A stretch of DNA of 9,985 nt, from NCBI GenBank assembly GCA_944369635.1, contig CALVXL010000120.1:1-9985 (forward strand). The letters run 5' to 3'. Position 1 is the stretch's first letter; each line of letters opens with the position of its first letter. The notes under the pieces are model-generated. The model was not told the DNA's origin. It did no database searches and saw only the letters and a program-made list of their open reading frames with translations. The position numbers and the translations under genes were made by a program. Shown in pieces: positions 1-6,477 of the stretch. This DNA is from an uncultured Clostridia bacterium (lineage in GTDB: Bacteria; Bacillota; Clostridia; Christensenellales; Borkfalkiaceae).

Positions 1-50
1 AATTTATATAAATAAAGTTTACTACATTTTCGGCAAAATTACAACTTTTA

Positions 51-59
51 TGCTATAAT
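51..59 (+). promoter_or_regulatory. Extended -10 promoter of the cca-rmuC operon
   Basis: TGCTATAAT, an extended -10 element (TG, one base, then TATAAT at 54-59). No recognisable -35 lies 16-18 bases upstream (31-36 reads CGGCAA), which fits an extended -10 promoter. The expected transcription start is about 66, which is the ATG itself. Confidence 0.65.
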
Positions 60-65
60 AATTTT

Positions 66-1412
66 ATGATTGACAAAATTAATGCGCCGCTCAGGGCGTT
101 GGCGGCGCGGCTCGATAAAAATTTATATCTCGTCGGCGGCATCGTCCGGAACTTTCTGATCGACGGAAAACTTTCGGGAGATATCGATCTGGCTTCCGCA
201 AACACGGCGGAAGAACTCTCCCGCGCGCTCGGAAAGGAATTTTCCGTCGCCGCCGTCTATCCGCGCACGGGTACAATCATGTTCAAAGACGCCGAGGGGC
301 GGCACTACGAACACACCACGTTCCGCGGCGAGGAATACGAAGCGGGCGGGGCGCATACGCCCGCGCGCACGTTTTTTACCGACGACATCGTAGCCGACGC
401 TCTGCGGAGGGATTTTAAATGCAACGCCGTGTATTACGATTTGAAAAACGGCGCGTTCGCCGATCCTCTGGGCGGCATGGAGGATATCAAAAATAAAAAG
501 CTCGATACCGTCGCCGCGCCGCAAAAGGTGTTTTCTTCCGACGGGCTTCGGTTGTTGCGGCTGTGCCGTTTTGCGGGCGAGCTGGGTTTTTGTCCCACAA
601 AAGAAGTGAAAGAGGGCGCGAGAAAGTACGCTCGCAATATCGACGACATCGCGGCGGAACGGATTTTCGCCGAGCTTTCCGCCATGCTCGTTTCCGATAC
701 GAAATACTCCTTTTCCGATCAAAAAGGGCACTACGTATCTTTGAAACTCTGCCACGAGATCGGCGTTTTCGAGCGGATACTGCCCGAACTCGCCGCGGGC
801 GACAAGATGAAACAGCGCAGCGATTTTCACGATCACGACGTATTGGAACATTCTTTCAGAACCGTGCTGTACGCCGTGCCGTCCGTCCGCTTTGCCGCGC
901 TTTTGCACGACGTGGGCAAACCCTATGCGATGAACCGTTACGGTGCGTATAAAACGCATGCCGACGACGGAGAAAGGATTGCGCGGGAAGTGCTGTTGCG
1001 CCTGAAGGCGCCGAATGCGCTTATCGAGGAGGTCGCGGCGCTTACGAAACTGCATATGGCGGATCTCGATCTGAAGATGCGCGAAAGCAAAGTGCGGCTT
1101 TTTCTTGCGGAAAACCATCGCTATATAGAAAAACTGCTTTTGCTGAAACAGGCGGACTACTCCGCTTGCAAAGACGATCTGTCCGTCGCGCCCACCGTGA
1201 AAAAGTGGAATGCAATCGCCGAAAAAATGCGTGCGGAAGGCGCGCCGTTTACTTTGAAGGAACTGAAGATCGACGGCACGGATCTTGCCGGTCTCGGTTA
1301 CCGCGGCAAGGCGCTTGGCGAGCAACTTAAAAAGCTTTTCCGCCTCGCCGTGCTCGACGGGAAGATGAACGATCGCGAAAAACTGCTTTCCGTCGCGAAA
1401 AAAGAGCTTTAA
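66..1412 (+). CDS. cca: CCA-adding tRNA nucleotidyltransferase (class II, with HD domain)
   Basis: Adds or repairs the 3'-terminal CCA of tRNAs in the cytoplasm. The 448-residue protein begins with a nucleotidyltransferase head: LVGGIVRN at 22-29 (family GGxVRD, with Asn for the Asp) and the metal-binding pair D39/D41 in GDIDLA. RRDFKCNA follows at 114-121, DPLGG at 133-137, and DGLRLLRLCRF at 159-169, the arginine-rich RNA-binding motif. A C-terminal HD domain carries H262, H281-D282 (LLHDVGKP) and H298. The length is normal for a class II enzyme with an HD domain. ATG 66 is the only usable start: no ATG, GTG or TTG precedes it in frame after the stop at 9-11, and a later start would shorten the first helix. 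There is no Shine-Dalgarno and the -10 box ends at 59, so the mRNA looks leaderless. Poly(A) polymerase activity cannot be excluded from sequence. rmuC follows after 12 bases. Confidence 0.9.
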   Translation: MIDKINAPLRALAARLDKNLYLVGGIVRNFLIDGKLSGDIDLASANTAEELSRALGKEFSVAAVYPRTGTIMFKDAEGRHYEHTTFRGEEYEAGGAHTPARTFFTDDIVADALRRDFKCNAVYYDLKNGAFADPLGGMEDIKNKKLDTVAAPQKVFSSDGLRLLRLCRFAGELGFCPTKEVKEGARKYARNIDDIAAERIFAELSAMLVSDTKYSFSDQKGHYVSLKLCHEIGVFERILPELAAGDKMKQRSDFHDHDVLEHSFRTVLYAVPSVRFAALLHDVGKPYAMNRYGAYKTHADDGERIAREVLLRLKAPNALIEEVAALTKLHMADLDLKMRESKVRLFLAENHRYIEKLLLLKQADYSACKDDLSVAPTVKKWNAIAEKMRAEGAPFTLKELKIDGTDLAGLGYRGKALGEQLKKLFRLAVLDGKMNDREKLLSVAKKEL

Positions 1413-1424
1413 CGGAGGAAGAAA

Positions 1425-2561
1425 ATGGATATCATTATAGCGATCACAGCGATACTTAGCGTGGTCAACCTGTTCTTGCTGGTCGCGCTCCTTTTGAAAA
1501 AAACGAAAACGCAGGGCGGCGAAAACGATAAGCTCAGCGACGTGCGCAATGCCGCGCTCATCAACAGCATCGACCGCGCGTTTTCCGCGCAGAACCGCCG
1601 TATCGACGACATGACCGCACACCTTTCCGGCGCGATCCGCGACCTTTCGGAAAAAAACGAAAAATCCCTGCGGGAAATGCGGTATACGGTGGACGAAAAG
1701 CTTTCCGCAACGCTGGAGCAACGGCTGGAAGGCTCGTACCGTATCATAGCGGACAATTTGAATAAAGTCGCGTTGGGGATCGGGGAAGTCAACAAACTTG
1801 CCGACAGCGTGAGCGATATCAAAAAGATCTTTTCCAATGTGAAAATAAGGGGTACGTGGGGGGAAATTCAGCTGGAAAACCTGCTTTCGGATATGCTTTC
1901 GCCCGAACAGTTCGTGCGCAATTGCCGTCTGAACGCCTCCGTCGATTCGTTTGTCGATTTTGCCGTCGTGCTTCCCGATAAAAACGGAAACAAAACGTAT
2001 CTTCCCGTCGATTCCAAATTTCCCGTGGAAGAATATGCGCGGCTCGCTTCCGCAGAAAGCGAGGAAGCGGCGCGTGCGGCGCAGAAAGGTCTGTTTGCCG
2101 CCGTTAAACGGCAGGCGGACAGCATCGCCGCAAAGTACATATGTCCGCCCGTTACGACGGACTTTGCCATCATGTATCTTCCCGTCGAAGGCCTGTTTGC
2201 CGAAACGATCAGAAACACCGATCTTACGGCGTATCTTCATTCCAAGCGCATCATGGCGTGCGGGCCGACCAATCTTTACGCTTTGTTAAACAGCCTGCAG
2301 GTCGGATTCAAGACGGTTGCCATCGAAAAGCGCAGCCGCGAACTCTGGCGACTTCTCTCGGTGTTCAAAAGCGAGTTCATGAAATTTTCCCTTCTTCTCG
2401 AAAAGACGGGGAAAAAGCTGCAAGAAGCGCAGGACTCCATCGATCTCGCTTCCCGCAGGACGCGTACCATCGAAAGAAAACTCAAAGACGTTTCGGAAAT
2501 CGGCGCGGAGGAAGCGGGGGAAATACTGCCCGCGGATCCCGACGGGGAGGAAAATTTCTGA
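1425..2561 (+). CDS. rmuC: DNA recombination protein RmuC
   Basis: RmuC-family protein, linked in other bacteria to limiting recombination at inverted repeats; its core resembles restriction-endonuclease-like folds. An N-terminal membrane segment spans about residues 2-25. A charged coiled-coil-like stretch at about 30-135 follows, and then the RmuC domain with GTWGEIQLENLL (143-154) and LPVDSKFPVEEYARL (193-207). Further family signatures are TTDFAIMYLPVEGLFAE and ACGPTNLYALL. At 378 residues it is shorter than the roughly 475 of E. coli RmuC, mostly through a short coiled coil and an acidic tail. GGAGG at 1414-1418 lies 6 bases before the ATG. It is 12 bases after cca with no promoter between them, so the two are probably one transcript. 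No clear intrinsic terminator follows the stop. Confidence 0.9.
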   Translation: MDIIIAITAILSVVNLFLLVALLLKKTKTQGGENDKLSDVRNAALINSIDRAFSAQNRRIDDMTAHLSGAIRDLSEKNEKSLREMRYTVDEKLSATLEQRLEGSYRIIADNLNKVALGIGEVNKLADSVSDIKKIFSNVKIRGTWGEIQLENLLSDMLSPEQFVRNCRLNASVDSFVDFAVVLPDKNGNKTYLPVDSKFPVEEYARLASAESEEAARAAQKGLFAAVKRQADSIAAKYICPPVTTDFAIMYLPVEGLFAETIRNTDLTAYLHSKRIMACGPTNLYALLNSLQVGFKTVAIEKRSRELWRLLSVFKSEFMKFSLLLEKTGKKLQEAQDSIDLASRRTRTIERKLKDVSEIGAEEAGEILPADPDGEENF

Positions 2562-2687
2562 ACGGTTTTCTGCGCGCGGCGGAAGATTGCTTGTAATGAT
2601 TATAAATGCGCCATGCCGTGCGCGTGGCTTTATGCGGAACCGATGTGCGTAAAGATAAAAGCCGCGTTCGGCGCGGGCTCAATATTG

Positions 2688-2716
2688 TTGCAAAAAATTC
2701 GGTTTCGTAGTATAAT
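2688..2716 (+). promoter_or_regulatory. Sigma-A type promoter of the repeat-protein gene
   Basis: TTGCAA at 2688-2693, a 17-base spacer, and TATAAT at 2711-2716. The start point would be near 2723, giving a leader of about 20 bases before ATG 2745. Confidence 0.75.
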
Positions 2717-2744
2717 GTAACAAAAAAACTTACGGACGGTGCTT

Positions 2745-4706
2745 ATGTTAGGAAAAATCTTTAAATATATTCTCGTCATTCTTCTCGGCATGGTGCTCGG
2801 CGCGGGTGCGCTTGCCGGGGCGGAATACCTGATCGTAACAAAAACAAAAGTCGGCACAATTAAGAATAGCGTGCCCGCGATAGGCGAATATGTGGGCGAC
2901 AGCCTGAACGATTATACGCTCATCGAAGCGATCCAGAAACTTTCCGCTTCCGATACCACGATAGGGCAGTATACCGAATATCTTCCGTTTCTGAACGACG
3001 CGCTGGAAAGTCTTGCGCAGAATGAAAGCGTGAAAAAGTTTGTCACCTTAGATCTCGACAAGATCAAAACCCTTACTTTTTCGCAACTCGGGTCCGACAT
3101 CGCCTCTGCAATAAGCGTTACGGCGTCGCTCGGTTCCCTGTCGGAATCATTCGGATTCACGCTGCCCGATCTGCCGCTGTTTTCCACCAAGGAAACATAC
3201 GTGAAGATCACTTCGGAGGACTTCTCCGTAGACAACGCATATTACAAGGACAAAACGGAACAAATCTATTACGTCGGGGAAACGGGCGATTATGAAAACG
3301 CTTACGCGGACGGAAATCTTCTCGACGCGGCGCGGGAGAAAGAACTTTATTTCAGAAGCGAGGGAATCATGGATATTCCCGTCACCGACGCCGTAAGTTC
3401 TCTTTCCGAAACGCTCGGCGACGTGAAAAACATGACCATCGACGATCTGAACGCCGATTTTGGCGTGGATCTTATCGGCGACAATGCGCTTGTGGCGAAA
3501 ATCGTGCACGGCGAAGATACGTTGAGCTCTATTGCGGAAAATTTCACCTCTCGTATAGACGCGCTGACTCTTGAAGAAGATCTCGGAATCGATTTGACGG
3601 GCTCGGTATTGGAAAACATCGTCGGGGAAACTTGTACGGTAGGCGAGCTCAAAACGATGAATTTCGAAGAAAAAATCGAATCGCTCACGCTTGCGGAACT
3701 GAAAATAGAAATCGACGAAACGTCCCTTGCGGGAAAGATCTTAACGTCCGACACGACCATCGCGCAGATCAAAGAAAGCGGATTTATCGACGTAAAGGTG
3801 AACGAACTCACCCTCGCCGACCTCGGCGTGAACGTTTCCGAAGGCGGGTTGATGAGCAAGATCGTGTCGCCCTCTTCCACCGTCGCGGAGCTGAAATCCA
3901 TGGACTTCGAGGAAAAAATCAATTCGCTTACCGTCGGCGATCTGGGGCTTACGGTGGCGGAAGGATCGCTGACAAGCAAAATCATTTCGGCGGACACCAC
4001 GGTGGGTGAGTTCAAAAATATGGATATCGACGCCAAGGTGCAGGCGCTTGCGATAGGGGACGTGATAGAAATAAGCGAAACGTCGCCCGCAATCCTGCGC
4101 GCGCTGCGGGATACGAAACTGAGTGAGCTTGACGGCAAGGTGAGCGAGCTGAAAATCGAAGAGATCGTGGACGTTCCCGAAGGAGAGGAAAATCTGCTGC
4201 TCGACGCGCTGTTCAGAAAGAACGCCACCGTCGGCAATATTTCCTCTACGATGAACGCGCTGACGGTGGGCGACGTTTACGAAATAAAAGGTTTTATCGA
4301 CGCGAGTACGATTTTGCCCGAAGAGGAAGAAATTTATAAAAATTTCCGCTGGTTTACACGTTCGGGAGACGAAACGGCGGGATATACTTACACCGAATGC
4401 GCCGAACCGACGGAAGCGTACGGAGAAGGCGAATATTTCAAGCTCGATAAGGACGCCGGAATCTGGCTTTTGCTGATGTACCAAAAGAGCGGCACGCCGG
4501 ATGCGTATTCCTATAGGGAAACGGGGGACATCAGAATCGTCGATCTTGCGGATACCGTTCAGACGGGAATAAAAGACAATTTGGAAAAGTCCACTTTGCA
4601 GGAACTTTACGAAGTCGGATTTTTGTCGGCGGTGCCCAATAAAAACATTAAAAACAAAACGCTGAAAGAGCTTATCGAACTTTCGGAAAGTTTTCCGAAC
4701 ATATAA
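2745..4706 (+). CDS. Membrane-anchored tandem-repeat protein of unknown function
   Basis: I do not recognise this family. The product is about 653 residues. A hydrophobic N-terminal segment (ILVILLGMVLGAGALAG) without an obvious lipobox suggests a signal anchor with the rest outside the membrane. The middle, 3486-4088, holds five back-to-back repeats of 40, 40, 41, 40 and 40 residues. Their consensus is roughly L-x-s-K-I-x-s-x-d-T-T-V-x-E-L-K-x-M-d-f, then e-e-K-I-x-S-L-T-v-g-D-L-g-l-x-V-x-E-g-S. Degenerate copies flank them (about 3375-3485 and 4089-4290). Two Tyr/Gly-rich non-repeat modules lie before and after, about 3198-3360 and 4291-4500. The protein is acidic with only two Cys, in keeping with an exported location. 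ATG 2745 has GGACGG five bases upstream; an in-frame GTG at 2739 has no such site. The rpsF -35 box begins seven bases after the stop. A surface or cell-wall scaffold is a guess. Confidence 0.85.
   Translation: MLGKIFKYILVILLGMVLGAGALAGAEYLIVTKTKVGTIKNSVPAIGEYVGDSLNDYTLIEAIQKLSASDTTIGQYTEYLPFLNDALESLAQNESVKKFVTLDLDKIKTLTFSQLGSDIASAISVTASLGSLSESFGFTLPDLPLFSTKETYVKITSEDFSVDNAYYKDKTEQIYYVGETGDYENAYADGNLLDAAREKELYFRSEGIMDIPVTDAVSSLSETLGDVKNMTIDDLNADFGVDLIGDNALVAKIVHGEDTLSSIAENFTSRIDALTLEEDLGIDLTGSVLENIVGETCTVGELKTMNFEEKIESLTLAELKIEIDETSLAGKILTSDTTIAQIKESGFIDVKVNELTLADLGVNVSEGGLMSKIVSPSSTVAELKSMDFEEKINSLTVGDLGLTVAEGSLTSKIISADTTVGEFKNMDIDAKVQALAIGDVIEISETSPAILRALRDTKLSELDGKVSELKIEEIVDVPEGEENLLLDALFRKNATVGNISSTMNALTVGDVYEIKGFIDASTILPEEEEIYKNFRWFTRSGDETAGYTYTECAEPTEAYGEGEYFKLDKDAGIWLLLMYQKSGTPDAYSYRETGDIRIVDLADTVQTGIKDNLEKSTLQELYEVGFLSAVPNKNIKNKTLKELIELSESFPNI
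3486..4088 (+). repeat. Five tandem 40-residue coding repeats
   Basis: Units begin at 3486, 3606, 3726, 3849 and 3969. Each has a conserved T-T/S-V-x-E-L-K core and an S-L-T-x-x-D-L stretch. The third and fourth junctions are clearest (LAGKI, LMSKI, LTSKI at unit starts). Similarity is at protein level; the DNA has diverged, so the array is old rather than a recent expansion. Confidence 0.8.
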
Positions 4707-4712
4707 AAAAAG

Positions 4713-4741
4713 TTGACAAGAAAAAAATTTTTTGATAAAAT
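4713..4741 (+). promoter_or_regulatory. Consensus promoter of rpsF-ssb-rpsR
   Basis: TTGACA at 4713-4718, a 17-base spacer containing A7T6, and TAAAAT at 4736-4741. It lies immediately after the stop of the upstream gene. The start point is expected near 4748. Confidence 0.85.
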
Positions 4742-4747
4742 AAATGA

Positions 4748-4790
4748 ACCTTGATTGCGGAAGGACGCAATCCGAATAAGACCGGGAGGT
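4748..4790 (+). promoter_or_regulatory. Candidate S6:S18-binding leader of rpsF
   Basis: The short leader folds as a 7-bp hairpin, GATTGCG 4753-4759 with CGCAATC 4766-4772, capped by GAAGGA. An outer ACCT 4748-4751 can pair with AGGT 4787-4790, which includes part of the ribosome binding site GGGAGG (4784-4789). CCG trinucleotides occur at 4772-4774 and 4782-4784. The S6:S18 complex is known to bind an rpsF-leader motif with a conserved CCG beside a hairpin, mimicking its 16S rRNA site. The match is suggestive, not proven. Confidence 0.4.
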
Positions 4791-4797
4791 AAAAGAT

Positions 4798-5079
4798 ATG
4801 ACGAAATACGATATGCTTTACATTTTGGCGCCTGAGCTGGAAGAAGAAGCGAGAGAAGTCATTATCAAAAAGTTTGAGGATCTGGTTACCGCCAACGGCG
4901 GCGTCGTCGAAAAGACGGACAGATGGGGCATGAAAAAACTGCAGTATCCCATTAACTACAAGACCGAAGGCTACTATGTGGTAATGACGTTCGAAAGCGG
5001 AAAAGACTTTGTCGTCGAAATGAAGAGAGTTGTTGGCATAACCGATGGAATCATGAGAAGATTGATTACAAAGGCGTAA
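4798..5079 (+). CDS. rpsF: 30S ribosomal protein S6
   Basis: Small-subunit protein that pairs with S18 on the central domain of 16S rRNA. At 93 residues it has the normal length and hallmarks: the start KYDMLYILAPELEEE, then WGMKKLQYPINYKTEGYY in the middle, and GITDGIMRRLITK at the end. ATG 4798 is preceded by GGGAGG at 4784-4789. It is first in the rpsF-ssb-rpsR operon; ssb starts 15 bases after the stop. It may be autoregulated through the leader hairpin at 4748-4790. Confidence 0.97.
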   Translation: MTKYDMLYILAPELEEEAREVIIKKFEDLVTANGGVVEKTDRWGMKKLQYPINYKTEGYYVVMTFESGKDFVVEMKRVVGITDGIMRRLITKA

Positions 5080-5094
5080 GCACGGGAGTAAATT

Positions 5095-5511
5095 ATGAAC
5101 AAAGTGATCTTGATAGGAAATCTGACGAGGGATCCCGAACTTTCCGAAACGCCCAGCGGCGTGGCGGTCTGCCATTTTTCCGTCGCCGTAACGAGGGACT
5201 TTCCCAATAGCGACGGGACGCGCGAAACGGACTTTTTCAACGTTACCGTATGGCGCGGCAGAGCGGAAACCTGCGGAAGATACCTGAAGAAGGGGAATAA
5301 AGTTGCGGTAGTAGGCAACTTACAGAACCGTTCTTACGAAGATAAGGACGGTATCAAGAGGACGGTTACCGAAGTGATTGCCAGCGACGTGGAATTTTTA
5401 ACGCCGAAAAACGCTTCCGCGGGCGAACCTTTTGCGGAAGAGGTCGTGGCGGTGAAAAAGCAGCGCCCGCAGCTCGAAGCGCTGGACAACGATGACGATC
5501 TGCCGTTCTGA
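5095..5511 (+). CDS. ssb: Single-stranded DNA-binding protein
   Basis: Binds and protects single-stranded DNA at forks and recruits repair and replication partners. The 138 residues comprise an OB-fold at about 1-104, starting NKVILIGNLTRDPEL and including FFNVTVWRGRAETCGRYLKKG. A short linker leads to the acidic tip DDDLPF, the partner-docking tail. It is shorter than the roughly 170 residues of B. subtilis SsbA because the linker is short and not Gly/Gln-rich. GGGAG lies ahead of ATG 5095. Its place between rpsF and rpsR is the classic arrangement in Bacillota, so it is co-transcribed with them. Confidence 0.96.
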   Translation: MNKVILIGNLTRDPELSETPSGVAVCHFSVAVTRDFPNSDGTRETDFFNVTVWRGRAETCGRYLKKGNKVAVVGNLQNRSYEDKDGIKRTVTEVIASDVEFLTPKNASAGEPFAEEVVAVKKQRPQLEALDNDDDLPF

Positions 5512-5533
5512 AACATAAGGAGTTTTAAGGATT

Positions 5534-5785
5534 ATGGAAGAGAACAAAACGACGGTTAAAAAGGTAATAAAGAGAGTTCCCAGAAAAAAAGTTTGCGCTT
5601 TTTGTCAGGGAAAAGTCGATAACATCGACTATAAGGACGTGGCTACGCTGAAAAAATACGTTTCCGAAAACGGCAAAATTCTGCCGAGAAGAATGACGGG
5701 CGTATGCGCAAAGCACCAAAGAGTGCTCGCCACGGCGATCAAACGCGCGAGAATTACCGATCTTCTGCCTTTCAAAGGCGAATAA
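5534..5785 (+). CDS. rpsR: 30S ribosomal protein S18, zinc-binding type
   Basis: S6 partner on the 30S platform. At 83 residues, the core has YKDVATLKKYVSENGKILPRR and ends AIKRARITDLLPF. It keeps the CxxC (VCAFCQGK) and CxxH (VCAKHQR) ligand pairs, so it is the zinc-coordinating form rather than the Cys-free form made by many bacteria under zinc limitation. AAGGAG at 5517-5522 is 11 bases from ATG 5534; a nearer TAAGG at 5526-5530 may also contribute. It is the last gene before the terminator at 5805-5839. Confidence 0.96.
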   Translation: MEENKTTVKKVIKRVPRKKVCAFCQGKVDNIDYKDVATLKKYVSENGKILPRRMTGVCAKHQRVLATAIKRARITDLLPFKGE

Positions 5786-5804
5786 TCGGCAGGGCATGGT
5801 TTTA

Positions 5805-5839
5805 AAGCGGTTGCTTTTTAAGCGACCGCTTATTTTTTT
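5805..5839 (+). terminator. Intrinsic terminator after rpsR
   Basis: An 11-bp stem (5805-5815 with 5821-5831, one G-U pair) with a 5-base loop, followed by A and seven T at 5833-5839. It closes the rpsF-ssb-rpsR transcript. Confidence 0.9.
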
Positions 5840-6180
5840 GTTTGCGCGTTGAGTTTTGTCGCATTCGGAATGTGAAAGTCTGCGAGACGGATATATTGCG
5901 TTGTTGTCGGAATTTAAAAGGGCCGGGCGGTTTGCGCGGCGGGCGGAACGCGTGGAGAAAAGCAATCTTCCCGAAAAGTATCAAAGAACTTTTCGGGAAA
6001 GAGGAGCCGCAGGCATAAACGGGCAGGTCGGGAAATTTTCCCGACCTGCCCGCAACTTTAATTTGCGGCGACGAGGTGATGAGAAATTGCCTGAGTTTTT
6101 GTTCCGAAAAATGCAGCCGAAAGGAAAACGGCAAAGGCGCAAGCGCCCCGAACGAGTTCGATTCCCTCGCCTTCCAACGC
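5840..6180. other. Gene-free spacer rich in hairpins; possible structured RNA
   Basis: There is no credible protein gene here on either strand. Four inverted repeats are visible. A perfect 12-bp stem joins 5968-5979 and 5988-5999. A stem of at least 13 bp joins 6020-6034 and 6038-6052. A 6-bp pairing of 6006-6011 with 6064-6069 encloses the second stem. GGCG-CAAG-CGCC lies at 6136-6147. A tRNA-like 3' end (GTTCGATTC 6156-6164, CCA 6174-6176) sits just before the bidirectional terminator at 6181-6221. I see no convincing promoter, and no match by eye to tmRNA, RNase P RNA or SRP RNA. Confidence 0.4.
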
Positions 6181-6221
6181 AAAAATAAAAGCACACGGCT
6201 GTTATCCGTGTGCTTTTATTT
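6181..6221 (-). terminator. Terminator of tRNA-Gly, possibly bidirectional
   Basis: A 12-bp core stem (6187-6198 with 6206-6217, loop 6199-6205) extends by A-T pairs on both sides. On the minus strand it is followed by a T-rich run (complement of A 6181-6185), directly downstream of the tRNA. On the plus strand it also runs into TTTTATTTCT, so it could stop transcription from both directions. Confidence 0.8.
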
Positions 6222-6222
6222 C

Positions 6223-6296
6223 TGGAGCAGGTGATGAGAATCGAACTCACAACCACAGCTTGGGAAGCTGTTGTTTTGCCACTAAACTACACCTGC
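6223..6296 (-). tRNA. tRNA-Gly, anticodon CCC
   Basis: The 74 bases on the minus strand fold as a full cloverleaf. The 7-bp acceptor is GCAGGTG/CACCTGC, the D stem GTTT/AAAC, and the anticodon stem ACAGC/GCTGT with loop TTCCCAA (anticodon CCC, reading GGG). The variable loop is GGTT, and the T stem GTGAG/CTCAT carries loop TTCGATT. The discriminator is T, as is usual for bacterial glycine tRNA, and CCA is encoded at 6225-6223. It is the only minus-strand gene here, with its own promoter at 6370-6398 and terminator at 6181-6221. Confidence 0.95.
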
Positions 6297-6369
6297 GCGA
6301 AAAATATACAAAAACAAAGAAGACCGCTTGCTGCCGCAAAAACCTTTGTTTTTTCGTTTTACTTTTCAC

Positions 6370-6398
6370 ATTATAGCATATTGCCGGCGAAATGTAAA
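6370..6398 (-). promoter_or_regulatory. Promoter of tRNA-Gly
   Basis: Read on the minus strand: TTTACA (6398-6393), a 17-base spacer, and TATAAT (6375-6370). The start would be near 6363, about 67 bases before the mature tRNA 5' end at 6296. Confidence 0.75.
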
Positions 6399-6420
6399 TA
6401 AAAAAAGCACAAAAAAATAA

Positions 6421-6449
6421 TTGTCAATCCGCATATTATATGTTATAAT
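6421..6449 (+). promoter_or_regulatory. Promoter of the SPFH / DUF1858 / zinc-ribbon cluster
   Basis: TTGTCA at 6421-6426, a 17-base spacer, and TATAAT at 6444-6449. It is divergent from the tRNA promoter, with the two -35 boxes about 22 bases apart. It looks like an ordinary sigma-A site, not the sigma-W type used by B. subtilis ydjFGHI. Confidence 0.75.
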
Positions 6450-6477
6450 TGTCTAAAAAAAGGGGGAGGCGGCATTT

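Noticed and set aside
123..2240. A 705-codon open frame on the minus strand across cca and rmuC
   Set aside because: Both opposite-strand genes have clear family motifs and ribosome binding sites. The minus frame is open because of the GC-skewed codon use of the real genes, and its product is a low-complexity Arg/Phe/His-rich string with no domain.
2739..2744. GTG start for the repeat-protein gene
   Set aside because: It adds only two residues and lacks an upstream Shine-Dalgarno, while ATG 2745 has GGACGG at a suitable distance.
3347..4237. A Ser-rich 296-codon minus-strand frame inside the repeat-protein gene
   Set aside because: It mirrors the acidic repeats of the plus-strand gene and has no ribosome binding site or recognisable domain.
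5840..6221. tmRNA, RNase P RNA or SRP RNA in the hairpin-rich spacer
   Set aside because: None of their conserved core sequences is visible on either strand, and the spacer ends do not pair into a tRNA-like acceptor.
5856..6256. Open frames of 90-130 codons on both strands in the spacer and over tRNA-Gly
   Set aside because: Arg/Lys-rich, overlapping hairpins and the tRNA, with no ribosome binding site. They contain typical spurious tRNA translations.
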